Positions 6,574 through 14,052 of a stretch of 16,637 bases of DNA are shown here, piece by piece. The notes under the pieces are model-generated. The model did no database searches. It worked only from the letters and a program-made list of their open reading frames with translations, and was not told the origin of the DNA. Source of the DNA: an uncultured Cryptobacterium sp. (GTDB taxonomy: Bacteria > Actinomycetota > Coriobacteriia > Coriobacteriales > Eggerthellaceae); contig USIG01000027.1 of NCBI GenBank assembly GCA_900554685.1, forward strand, positions 1-16,637, written 5' to 3'. Each line of letters begins with the position of its first letter. Position 1 is the first letter of the stretch. The position numbers were made by a program, and so were the translations under genes.

Positions 6574-8106
6574 TTAGAGGTTTAGTCCATCCTCTTTCTC
6601 GGGCTTGTCTATTTTGTTATCTTCAAACATTTCTTCAAGGGTAATGAGGCGAACATTCCCTAATTGTTCTGCTCTGCTTTGACATCCATCGGTGAAGCCT
6701 GATTTCGAGAACAGATATAAATAGAGTGTTTTGGTTTCCCTGTCCGCCAAGAAAGAAGAGCGGTGTTCTAGCAGTTGCAAGACATCAGTGTCTACTGGCG
6801 AATTTTGCCACTTGCATTCGCCTAAAATGAGCTCTTTATTTATCCCGGTAACAACTACATCGACTTCAGCTTGTTCTTTTCGGGTGGGATCATTTCCCCA
6901 CCACGAACCGATACCGGCTGGAATAAAAGAAATTTGTCCTGTAGCGAATTGTCTTTTTATCCATTGCCTGCATATTTCTTCAAAAGCGGGGCCAGCGAAG
7001 GTGGACAAATCCCTTTCTACAACAAAGTGTGCCACCTGCTCGTGCATGCCAGCATTAAGGGCTGTTGTATAGCGGGGGACAAATCGGTACCAGAAACGAA
7101 AAAGATTATCAGTTATCCTGTAAAGTACCTGTTTTCGGTTTGCTCGGATCTCTGGTGTTGTTCGCGTGATAATACCCAACTCGGATAAGTTGTTTAGATA
7201 TGGGCTTAGTGCTGCTGTTGACATGTGTGTTGTACTAGCGATATCGCTTGGTTTTTCGTTTCCGCTAGCGATGGCAGTTATTATCGAGTTGTAAGTGGCA
7301 GGCGAGCGCATTTCCTGCATAAGGTAATTTTCTGGTTCAACTGAAAGGAAGCTGCCCTGCCGAAATACTCTATTTGCAATGTTCCATTCAACAGTTTTGT
7401 TGCTGTCTAGTTGTTCTAGATATAAAGGAACTCCGCCTACCAATGAATAGAATTCAACTGCTTGTATGGAGTTGGTGCTTCCCAAAAGGCGTTTTGCGTC
7501 AAAAATATCAAATGGCTCTACTTTTATTTGCCCTGTTCGTCTTCCGTACAAAGGGCTTTTTTCTCCTAAAACCTGATGCTCCATAAAGCTCATAGAAGAT
7601 CCGCAGAGAACAAGGAATAATTTACTGGTTGCTTTTCGCGAATCTATTAAGTTTTGGAGCAGCGAAGATATCTCTAAATTGCTTTGAGCCAAATAGGGGT
7701 ATTCGTCAATGACAAGAACAGTTCTTTCAGTTTCTGCTTGATTGAATAGATAGGTAAGTGCGTCTTGAAATGATGAGAATTGTGGTGTAGGAGATTCTAT
7801 TGCGAAAGGGGAAGATACGGGTATTCCAATTGAAGTTTCTCTAGAGGGCCCAATTGAGAACTTCTTTATGGATCCGGCATTCTGCGTGCGTGGGGCAAGA
7901 ATGGCTTCGCTGAAAGCTCTAAGGTTTTCTGATTCGTTTGCTTCTAAAGCAGTAAAAAAGTGAACATGTTGCTTACTAGAAGTAAAATGCTGAAGAAGCG
8001 AAGTTTTTCCTACCCTGCGGCGACCATAAACAACCAATAGTTGAAAGGCGCCGGTATTGTATGCATCTTCCAAGATGGTAAGTTCTTTTTCGCGGCCAAT
8101 AAACAT
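6574..8106 (-). CDS. AAA/STAND-like ATPase with DUF234-type nuclease-like C-terminus
   Basis: A 510-aa protein of the archaeal-type ATPase family (PF01637/DUF234, COG1672). It opens with 'MFIGREKEL'. Walker A GRRRVGKTS is at 28-36, Walker B VLVIDE at 130-135, the sensor stretch 'LCGSSMSFME' near 168-177, and the family motifs 'SPLYGRRTGQI' (184-194) and 'GGVPLYL' (224-230). A winged-helix-like segment follows (~262-325). The C-terminus has 'AGPAFEEICRQW' (371-382), 'EVDVV' (Asp416) and 'ECKW' (Glu430, Lys432), spaced as in PD-(D/E)XK nuclease folds, so the tail may cut or bind DNA. The biological role of this family is poorly known; it is patchily distributed and often stands alone, as here. 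AAGGAG precedes the ATG by seven bases. It is divergent from glpK across a spacer with a large inverted repeat. Confidence 0.85.
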   Translation of the reverse strand: MFIGREKELTILEDAYNTGAFQLLVVYGRRRVGKTSLLQHFTSSKQHVHFFTALEANESENLRAFSEAILAPRTQNAGSIKKFSIGPSRETSIGIPVSSPFAIESPTPQFSSFQDALTYLFNQAETERTVLVIDEYPYLAQSNLEISSLLQNLIDSRKATSKLFLVLCGSSMSFMEHQVLGEKSPLYGRRTGQIKVEPFDIFDAKRLLGSTNSIQAVEFYSLVGGVPLYLEQLDSNKTVEWNIANRVFRQGSFLSVEPENYLMQEMRSPATYNSIITAIASGNEKPSDIASTTHMSTAALSPYLNNLSELGIITRTTPEIRANRKQVLYRITDNLFRFWYRFVPRYTTALNAGMHEQVAHFVVERDLSTFAGPAFEEICRQWIKRQFATGQISFIPAGIGSWWGNDPTRKEQAEVDVVVTGINKELILGECKWQNSPVDTDVLQLLEHRSSFLADRETKTLYLYLFSKSGFTDGCQSRAEQLGNVRLITLEEMFEDNKIDKPEKEDGLNL

Positions 8107-8162
8107 CTATTCGCTCCTTATGTTGTTCTCCCTATATTGCGTTCATGAAACCTATATGAGGT

Positions 8163-8182
8163 CATAAAGCTGCATAAAGTTG
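8163..8182. repeat. Tandem 10-bp repeat upstream of glpK
   Basis: CATAAAGCTG followed directly by CATAAAGTTG, 9 of 10 bases identical, in the divergent spacer between the ATPase gene and glpK. One helical turn of spacing would suit a protein-binding site. No regulator is recognised. Confidence 0.35.
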
Positions 8183-8243
8183 TCTAATATATTGAGGTGC
8201 TCGATGGCTCAATTTTTCGTTGTGTCGGTAGAGTTAACTTTAG

Positions 8244-8287
8244 TATATCGTACTTTACTAAAACGTAACTTAGTAAAGTACGATATA
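8244..8287. promoter_or_regulatory. Perfect 18-bp inverted repeat, candidate operator or hairpin
   Basis: TATATCGTACTTTACTAA (8244-8261) is followed by an 8-nt loop and its exact reverse complement (8270-8287). The direct repeat at 8257-8276 (ACTAAAACGTAACTTAGTAA) recurs 45 bp on at 8302-8321 with 17 of 20 bases the same, so the TTAGTAAA core appears at least three times before glpK. The position in a divergent spacer suggests an operator controlling glpK, the ATPase gene, or both. As RNA it would form a long hairpin without a T-run. It may also be a remnant of a small mobile repeat. Confidence 0.6.
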
Positions 8288-8350
8288 GCAACAGATGTCT
8301 TAGTAAAACGTATCTTAATAACTAATGTGGGGTAATGCGGAGATTCACCT

Positions 8351-9847
8351 ATGAAAAAGTATGTTATGGCGCTCGATGCGGGAACTACTAGTAATCGTTG
8401 TATTCTGTTCGACAAAAGCGGAAAAATCGTTAGTATCGCGCAAAAAGAGTTTACTCAGTATTTCCCCAAACCTGGCTGGGTGGAACACGACGCCGATGAA
8501 ATATGGTCTACTCAGCTTGGTGTTGCAGTAGAAGCCATGTATAAAGTGGGGGCAACTGCTGAAGATATTGCTGCCATCGGCATAACAAATCAAAGAGAAA
8601 CCGCGATTGTGTGGGATAAAACAACGGGGGAGCCAGTTTATAACGCCATTGTTTGGCAATGCCGTAGGACGGCGGAATTCTGTGATCAGCTCAAAGAGCA
8701 AGGCTACACGGATATGATTAGGCGCAAAACAGGCTTGATTATCGATGCGTATTTCTCCGCTACTAAGATTCGTTGGATTTTAGATCATGTAGAAGGAGCC
8801 CGAGAAAAGGCCGAGGCGGGAGAGCTGCTTTTTGGAACAGTAGAAACCTGGCTTATTTGGAAGCTAACCTGCGGAAAAGTGCACGTGACGGACTATTCCA
8901 ATGCATCAAGAACAATGCTTTTCAACATTAATACCTTGGAGTGGGATCAGGAAATTTTAGATATTCTCGACATTCCACGTGCTATGTTGCCTAAGCCTAT
9001 GCCTTCGAGCTGTAGATATGGCGAAACGGAAACGTCGTTCTTCGGTGCTTCTATTCCTATTGCCGGAGCAGCGGGAGATCAGCAATCTGCCTTGTTCGGT
9101 CAGGCGTGTTTTCATCCGGGTGCGGCGGAAAATACCTATGGAACTGGCTGTTTTCTGCTCATGAACACAGGAAATAAGCCCGTGTTTTCAAAAAATGGGC
9201 TAGTGACTACTATCGCTTGGGGACTCGACGGCAAAGTGGAATATGCACTCGAAGGGTCAATTTTCGTGGCAGGAGCTGCCATCCAGTGGCTGCGTGATGA
9301 AATGCACCTCATTGATTCTGTTGCGGATTCTGAATACATGGCCAAAAAGGTAAACGACACTAACGGTTGCTATGTGGTTCCGGCATTTACGGGGCTTGGC
9401 GCTCCTCATTGGGATCCTTATGCGAGGGGAACAATCGTGGGCATCACTCGAGGAGTTAATCGCTACCACATTATTCGTGCAACGTTGGAGTCGATTGTTT
9501 ACCAGGTTAACGAGGTGCTTGGTGCTATGGAGGTGGATTCAGGCATTGAACTGACATCGCTTCGCGTCGACGGTGGTGCCAGTGCTAATAACTTTTTGAT
9601 GCAGGCTCAAGCCGATATTACAGGTTCTCCGGTAAAAAGACCCAAATGCATTGAGACTACCGCTATGGGCGCTGCTTATCTTGCCGGCTTGGCGGTAGGG
9701 TATTGGAACAGCCTTGAAGAAATTAAGCAGAATTGGGCTGTTGATCAAATTTTCGAACCTTCTATCAGCGAAGAAGAGCGTCAAAAGAAGATCAAAGGTT
9801 GGAATAAAGCAGTGCGTTGCTCGTATCTTTGGGCGAAGGAAGAATAA
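8351..9847 (+). CDS. glpK: Glycerol kinase
   Basis: Phosphorylates glycerol with ATP to glycerol-3-phosphate in the cytosol, feeding glycolysis and phospholipid synthesis. It is complete at 498 aa, the family's usual size. FGGY-kinase features are clear: 'LDAGTTSNRCILFD' phosphate loop (8-21), the glycerol-binding pair in 'TNQRET' (Arg82, Glu83), Tyr134, 'AGDQQ' with Asp243, and the 'GLGAPHWDPYARG' and 'VDGGASANNF' signatures. In enterococcal-type enzymes a His in a 'HFYG'-like stretch is phosphorylated by HPr of the sugar PTS; the matching place here reads 'SFFG' (Ser229), so that control seems absent. GGAGA ends seven bases before the ATG. No glpF, glpD or glpO is next to it, so it is a single-gene unit closed by the terminator at 10078-10124. 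Confidence 0.97.
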   Translation: MKKYVMALDAGTTSNRCILFDKSGKIVSIAQKEFTQYFPKPGWVEHDADEIWSTQLGVAVEAMYKVGATAEDIAAIGITNQRETAIVWDKTTGEPVYNAIVWQCRRTAEFCDQLKEQGYTDMIRRKTGLIIDAYFSATKIRWILDHVEGAREKAEAGELLFGTVETWLIWKLTCGKVHVTDYSNASRTMLFNINTLEWDQEILDILDIPRAMLPKPMPSSCRYGETETSFFGASIPIAGAAGDQQSALFGQACFHPGAAENTYGTGCFLLMNTGNKPVFSKNGLVTTIAWGLDGKVEYALEGSIFVAGAAIQWLRDEMHLIDSVADSEYMAKKVNDTNGCYVVPAFTGLGAPHWDPYARGTIVGITRGVNRYHIIRATLESIVYQVNEVLGAMEVDSGIELTSLRVDGGASANNFLMQAQADITGSPVKRPKCIETTAMGAAYLAGLAVGYWNSLEEIKQNWAVDQIFEPSISEEERQKKIKGWNKAVRCSYLWAKEE

Positions 9848-10187
9848 CTGGTATTTCTATGAGCATGTTATATGGACTATATGGCCATATAACTTAAAGA
9901 TAGAGTGCTATTAAAATCAAGATTAGGATATTTACCTGCAGAAACAGCATATTACTTATTTTAAATATATGGACATATATGGACAAATATGCCGTTGTCT
10001 ATATATTTAAATGGATTAAATTGCGTGCTGCTCCGAAGCAATTTTTAAGATGAGCTAATGATATTTGGATTTTGGCTAACTCTCTAAACTCTCCAAAATG
10101 CCTTCGAGAGTTTAGGGAGTTTTTGCTGTTCGCTAGAGACGGCTAGGCGTTTGTCGGCACTTTCTAAGGCTTGCACTGGAAGGCAGC
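9848..10187. other. Intergenic region after glpK with ATATGGAC repeats
   Basis: A 340-bp gap between glpK and the convergent kinase gene. The left half is very AT-rich. It holds GTTATATGG (9867-9875) with its inverted copy CCATATAAC (9885-9893), an overlapping 14-bp palindrome TATATGGCCATATA (9878-9891), and ATATGGAC three times (9870, 9967, 9977; the last two one helical turn apart). No gene or RNA was recognised there. The right half carries the glpK terminator. Confidence 0.5.
10078..10124 (+). terminator. Intrinsic terminator of glpK
   Basis: A 16-bp stem with a single G-U pair (10078-10093 with 10106-10121; arms begin AACTCTCTAAAC and end GTTTAGGGAGTT), a 12-nt loop, and a T-run TTTTT running out of the stem (10120-10124). 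It is the best intrinsic terminator in the window. It could also act on the opposing kinase gene, but the T-run favours the plus strand. Confidence 0.85.
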
Positions 10188-11123
10188 TTAGCTGCAAAGT
10201 TTTTTATAAGCAGGGAGTAAGCGGTCTTTGTAGGATAATTGCAGCATGGTTTTGTAGTGCTGCTTTGTTGAAGGGCTGAGAACTTCTTTACCAAAAGCGG
10301 ATTCGGGTATTTCGTCGAATATGGCCATTATATTTTCCAAATTGCAATAAGAGATAAAACGCTTGAGTGCCTTCGTGCAGTCTGAGCTAACTCCCGATTC
10401 AATGAAATCAAATGGATGAATGTGCGATCCGTTGTTATCAAGGAAGAATGAAACTCCCGTACCATATGCATCTTGAACCATCGACGAACTATTTTTGAGA
10501 TGACTTTCAGCGACAAGAGAAGTTCGTTTGTTAAAGAAGGAGTTTCCGTTATCAAAAACTGGAGCTGGCGTTGCTGTTCCGTCGCCATTAATAAAAAAGC
10601 CCCAATTGCCATTATTTCTGTCATTGTTTCTGATAAAGGCATCTACAACAAACATATCCCAAAAACGTTCTTTGATTACGGGATTGTTTTTTAAAACTGG
10701 CGCTGTATTTATTACCTTTAAAGCATCAGAGAGAGGTTCACCCGAGCTAGAACTTGAACTACTAAGGGTTGCTTCATTTTCGGTGATGGAGTTTCTAATA
10801 TCGTGGTAGGGTACTAAAGTCTTCATAGGGTCGAAGTCTTTACACCCAACAACTATTTTATTTTCTCGAAAACCTAGAATTGTTTTATGAACAGGGATGT
10901 TAAGGGATTCGTAAATATGCGATCCCAAGTATTCACTTAAAGGGCTAGAGGTATAGGAAGGAATATTTTTGGTGCTTTTAGCAGAAAATCCTGAAGTGCT
11001 TTCCGGAAATTTGATCATCCAGCGTTCGCCGTCGATAATGATTGGGAACTTTGCGCCGGCCCGACCGCTATAGTAGCGGCTATAGTCACGTTCGTATTTT
11101 CTTAAATCGTAAATTTCAATCAT
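10188..11123 (-). CDS. HipA/CtkA-like serine/threonine kinase
   Basis: 311 aa from the ATG at 11121-11123. The N-terminus 'YYSGRAGAKFPIIIDGERWMIKFP' gives a glycine-containing loop and probable ATP-binding Lys38. 'PLSEYLGSHIYE' (61-72) is typical of HipA-fold kinases. The catalytic loop 'NNDRNNGNWG' has Asp168 and Asn173, and 'VFDNG' (Asp191) is the metal-binding motif. The compact layout and lack of a HipA N-subdomain resemble Helicobacter CtkA. Such kinases phosphorylate proteins and can halt growth; the target here is unknown. A run of seven serines (120-127 region) encoded by mixed codons lies before the catalytic core and could be an autophosphorylated loop. No HipB-like DNA-binding antitoxin gene is adjacent. 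The frame extends upstream to a TTG at 11249, giving 353 aa, but that leader is not kinase-like and the ATG fits the family start better. The ribosome site is weak (GGGA, distant). Confidence 0.8.
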   Translation of the reverse strand: MIEIYDLRKYERDYSRYYSGRAGAKFPIIIDGERWMIKFPESTSGFSAKSTKNIPSYTSSPLSEYLGSHIYESLNIPVHKTILGFRENKIVVGCKDFDPMKTLVPYHDIRNSITENEATLSSSSSSSGEPLSDALKVINTAPVLKNNPVIKERFWDMFVVDAFIRNNDRNNGNWGFFINGDGTATPAPVFDNGNSFFNKRTSLVAESHLKNSSSMVQDAYGTGVSFFLDNNGSHIHPFDFIESGVSSDCTKALKRFISYCNLENIMAIFDEIPESAFGKEVLSPSTKQHYKTMLQLSYKDRLLPAYKKLCS

Positions 11124-11447
11124 GAAAAGTTTCCCAGAACTATTGTTAGGCTTGTGTTTGTGGTGTGCACCTGAGCAAATGTAAAAAATACAGTCCGCTC
11201 TAGAGATAATCTTAGCCGCTTGCGTCAATCGTTGGTTTGGTGATTTCAATCAGCATAAACACTTTGTTGGAGAATTCCAATGCATGTTTTATGATCTCTT
11301 GTATTTTATCGCAGGTAAATGCTTTGATTGATTGACTGTTAAATTTTCATTAGAGAGATAAATAATATAATTAGATTATAGAATAAATACCATTAGGATA
11401 ACTGAGATACAAACACATGCACGAATAGAGACAGAACGAGGTAGCAC
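11124..11447. other. Divergent intergenic region kinase / fabH
   Basis: 324 bp without a convincing gene. The half next to fabH is very AT-rich and includes TTGACT (11332-11337) and TATAAT (11366-11371); the gap of 28 bp is too long for them to work as one promoter, though each could pair with a weaker partner. TTGA is repeated three times in a row just before, ending in the TTGACT. No operator or riboswitch recognised. Confidence 0.4.
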
Positions 11448-12548
11448 GTGGGTTGTGCGATTATTGGATGCGGGAAAGCACTTCCTGCTTTGGATGTAAC
11501 AAATGACGATATGGCAAAGCTGGTTGAAACCAGTGATGAGTGGATTTCAAAACGTACTGGCATTAAAAGCCGTAAGGTTGCCATCACGGAAACAACGACC
11601 GACTTGGCTGAGGCTGCCTCACGCCAAGCACTCGGCTGGACTGATGGCGGTTATTCCGAGCGCCGCATAAATCCCGAAGAAATAGACCTGGTAATTCTTT
11701 CAACGGTTACGGCCGACGTGCTTGTTCCTTCAAATGCGGCAATTATTCGTCGCCGATTAGGGCTCATTAATGCAGCCTGTTTTGATTTGAATGCGGCATG
11801 TTCGGGCTTTGTGTATGCATTAACGGTTGCAGAAGCGATGGTTGCGGCAAGTGCTACAACCAAAACACGTAGCGATATGGTTCGCGCTCTTGTTATTAGC
11901 GTTGATCGTCCTAGCCGTATAACCAATTGGGCCGATCGAAATACCTGTGTGCTTTTGGGCGATGGCGCTGGTGCGGTAGTAATCGAACACGATCCAAGTC
12001 GACCTGGTATTTTGAGCACCTATATCGCCAATGAGGATGATGTGCACAACTCTCTTACCTGCCCTATGCCTCTTGATGTGGTTCCTCCTTTTGATGAGGA
12101 AGGCGTTAACCTTGAGGCGGCGCATCAGACAGAAAAAAGCCATGCTTCAATTGATGAAGAGTTGGGCATTACCGAGTCCCTCGAAGCGGGTGCTCCACGC
12201 AATGTGCTGCGCATGAATGGTCAGCAGGTGTTTAAGTTTTCTGGTCGCGCCATGAAGCAGGCGGTATCACAGGTATGCGAGCGCGCAGGCGTAAGTCTTG
12301 AAGAGGTAAAGCTGATTGTTCCTCATCAGGCAAACGAGCGCATTATTGACTTTGGCGCGCGCCGTATGGATATCGAAAAAGAGATGTTCCAGGTCTCTAT
12401 TGCTCATCGGGGAAATTCGTCGGGGGCAAGTGTTCCGATGGCGCTCAGTGATGCTTACGAGCAGGGCGCCCTCAAAAAGGGTGACAAAGTTGTGCTCGTT
12501 GCGTTTGGTGGCGGATTTACGCTCGGTGCGGTACTGTACGAGGTGTAA
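11448..12548 (+). CDS. fabH: 3-oxoacyl-ACP synthase III (KAS III)
   Basis: Starts fatty-acid synthesis by condensing an acyl-CoA with malonyl-ACP. 366 aa; the catalytic triad is visible: Cys118 in 'NAACSGFVYAL', His293 in 'PHQANERI' and Asn323 in 'HRGNSSGASVP'. 'TSDEWISKRTGI' (28-39) and 'GDGAGAVV' (171-178) are family signatures. It is about 45 residues longer than E. coli FabH (317 aa). Most of the excess lies between 'GDGAGAVV' and 'MNGQQVFKF', where an acidic stretch (about 208-252) has no match in the short enzyme. The start is GTG with GAGGT five bases upstream. No other fab gene is adjacent; an M20 hydrolase follows. It may be the housekeeping enzyme separated from a fab cluster, or a paralogue with another acyl substrate. 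Confidence 0.92.
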   Translation: MGCAIIGCGKALPALDVTNDDMAKLVETSDEWISKRTGIKSRKVAITETTTDLAEAASRQALGWTDGGYSERRINPEEIDLVILSTVTADVLVPSNAAIIRRRLGLINAACFDLNAACSGFVYALTVAEAMVAASATTKTRSDMVRALVISVDRPSRITNWADRNTCVLLGDGAGAVVIEHDPSRPGILSTYIANEDDVHNSLTCPMPLDVVPPFDEEGVNLEAAHQTEKSHASIDEELGITESLEAGAPRNVLRMNGQQVFKFSGRAMKQAVSQVCERAGVSLEEVKLIVPHQANERIIDFGARRMDIEKEMFQVSIAHRGNSSGASVPMALSDAYEQGALKKGDKVVLVAFGGGFTLGAVLYEV

Positions 12549-12611
12549 GTCACTAAAAAATGGTACTCTTGAGGTGTCTTTTGTTTAATGAGCCCTCACA
12601 AGGTGATTGCT

Positions 12612-14006
12612 ATGAGTATTTCCTTCACGCAGCGCGTACAGGAATTAGCTGCACAAATTGAGCCATATCTTATTGAAAAGCGTCGCTATTTTCATAAATA
12701 TCCCGAATTAAGTGGAGAAGAAGTAGCCACGACGGCAGCTATTGCAAAAGAGCTTGATGCTCTTGGTGTGGAATATGCGTTTCTGAGCGATTTTGTGTCG
12801 GGTCCAGCACCTGCGCACTACGTTGCGCCTGAAAACCTTCCTGCTCTAAAAGAGATTGGGAAAACATTCGCGCGATCCTCTCAGAAAAATGATCAGAATC
12901 TTGCAAATACCTGTAATGATTCTTCTTCAGAAGCGCACGAATCCGCCCAGAAAACATCAACAATCAATCCTCGTTCTGGTCTTATTGTCACGATTAAGGG
13001 CCAGGCGCCTGATGCCTACGATGAAAAGGGACAGCCACATCATCGTGTTGCTCTTCGGTGCGATATCGATGCGCTACCCGTACTTGAACAAACAGGTGTG
13101 CCGTATGCTTCTCAAAATGAGGGAGTAATGCATGCCTGCGGGCACGATTGCCATATTGCAATGATGCTCGGTGCGATCCGCATCCTGAGTGAACTGCGTG
13201 CTTATCTGCGAGGCGAGGTTCGTATTATATTCCAGCCTGCAGAGGAAATTTCTATCGGGTCGCGCCGAATGATTGCGGCAGGTGCGCTTGATGGAGTCGA
13301 GGGCATATACGGTGCGCATATTTGGAGTGAAGTTGAGGCGGGTACCGTCTCGATCGAGTCGGGTCCTCGCATGGCAAACACCGACTGGTTCCGTGTTGAT
13401 ATCAGCGGATCGAGTGCTCATGGCGCTATGCCGCACAAAGGGGTTGATGCCATCGTGGTTGGCGCAGCTATTATTGAAGCGCTTCAGGTGGTAGTCAGTC
13501 GCGACGTTTCACCTTTTGATCCCGTGGTTCTTACTATTGGCGAATTTCACGGTGGGGTAGCACGTAACGTTATGGCGGGAACATCATATCTTACGGGTAC
13601 GGTGCGTTCGTTCGACCCTAAGGTACGCGAATTCCTGCGTGAGCGCATGGAATTCATGGTGCATCATACGGCGCGCTCCTACAGCGCGAAGGCACATTTT
13701 GAATGGCAAACAGGCAATTCTGCTCTTATTAATGACAAAGTTTGTACGAAGCGCGCACTAAAGTCTGCGGTTAAGGTTCTTGGGGAAGATGCCTTGGCAA
13801 AATATGAAGGCACGCTATCAGGAGAAGATTTCTCTGAGTACCTCAGGGTCGTGCCAGGAGTTTTTGCGTTTGTAGGCGGTCGCAATCCCGAAAAAGGAGC
13901 TGATCATCCACAGCATAGTTGTTATTACGAAGTGGATGAGTCGGTGCTTAAAAGCGGATCGATGCTTGCAGCGCAGTATGCCTTTGATTTTCTCAACGAG
14001 GATTAG
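12612..14006 (+). CDS. M20 family amidohydrolase / N-acyl-amino acid hydrolase
   Basis: A 464-aa cytosolic metal-dependent hydrolase of peptidase family M20D (IAA-amino-acid hydrolase, hippurate hydrolase and N-acetyl-diaminopimelate deacetylase relatives), which cuts acyl groups from amino acids. Probable metal ligands: Cys176 and His178 in 'HACGHDCH', Glu212 in 'QPAEE', His236 in 'GAHIW', and a C-terminal His in 'DHPQHS' (432 or 435). 'GSSAHGAMPHKGVDA' is the dimerisation/substrate stretch. An unusual hydrophilic insert rich in Ser, Asn and Gln (about 86-120) precedes 'GLIVTIKG' and is not typical. The start at 12612 has AAGGTG six bases upstream; an ATG at 12588 would add eight residues but sits 11 bases from its GAGGTG. 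It follows fabH by 63 bp without an obvious terminator, so co-transcription is likely. Its last 53 nt are duplicated downstream of the toxin gene. Exact substrate unknown. Confidence 0.88.
   Translation: MSISFTQRVQELAAQIEPYLIEKRRYFHKYPELSGEEVATTAAIAKELDALGVEYAFLSDFVSGPAPAHYVAPENLPALKEIGKTFARSSQKNDQNLANTCNDSSSEAHESAQKTSTINPRSGLIVTIKGQAPDAYDEKGQPHHRVALRCDIDALPVLEQTGVPYASQNEGVMHACGHDCHIAMMLGAIRILSELRAYLRGEVRIIFQPAEEISIGSRRMIAAGALDGVEGIYGAHIWSEVEAGTVSIESGPRMANTDWFRVDISGSSAHGAMPHKGVDAIVVGAAIIEALQVVVSRDVSPFDPVVLTIGEFHGGVARNVMAGTSYLTGTVRSFDPKVREFLRERMEFMVHHTARSYSAKAHFEWQTGNSALINDKVCTKRALKSAVKVLGEDALAKYEGTLSGEDFSEYLRVVPGVFAFVGGRNPEKGADHPQHSCYYEVDESVLKSGSMLAAQYAFDFLNED
13953..14005 (+). repeat. 3' end of amidohydrolase gene, direct repeat copy 1
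   Basis: This 53-nt stretch matches 14861-14913 at 49 positions (offset 908 bp). It encodes the last residues ...SGSMLAAQYAFDFLNED. See copy 2 for the differences. Confidence 0.9.
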
Positions 14007-14014
14007 CTTTCCTG

Positions 14015-14052
14015 TTGAAATGTGTCTACATCGTAGTTACAATGTAGACACA
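14015..14052 (+). promoter_or_regulatory. Promoter and operator of the toxin-antitoxin operon
   Basis: TTGAAA (14015-14020) and TACAAT (14038-14043) are separated by exactly 17 bp, a good sigma-70-type promoter. Within it TGTGTCTACAT (14021-14031) and ATGTAGACACA (14042-14052) form a perfect inverted repeat that fills the spacer and overlaps the -10. A repressor bound there would block RNA polymerase, the usual way ribbon-helix-helix antitoxins repress their own operon. A second dyad, TAGTTGTT/AACAACTA (14055-14090), lies in the leader. Confidence 0.75.

Noticed and set aside
6336..6644. Plus-strand open frame between the GlfT1-like gene and the ATPase gene
   Set aside because: The translation is rich in Arg/Phe/Leu without any recognisable domain, includes the 6507-6531 hairpin and runs into the antisense of the ATPase gene end.
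8239..8321. CRISPR-like array
   Set aside because: The repeats are an inverted pair and one imperfect direct copy, with no regular spacers and no cas genes.
10184..10196. GCAGC-TTA-GCTGC hairpin over the kinase stop codon
   Set aside because: Only five base pairs and no T-run; likely chance.
11124..11249. 42-residue N-terminal extension of the HipA/CtkA-like kinase from a TTG
   Set aside because: Kinases of this kind start near the ATG at 11123; the extension has no conserved motif and no clear ribosome site.
11332..11371. fabH promoter TTGACT...TATAAT
   Set aside because: The gap between the hexamers is 28 bp, too long for one sigma-70-type promoter.
12588..12611. Upstream ATG for the M20 hydrolase
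   Set aside because: Its GAGGTG is 11 bases away, whereas the ATG at 12612 has AAGGTG at six bases.
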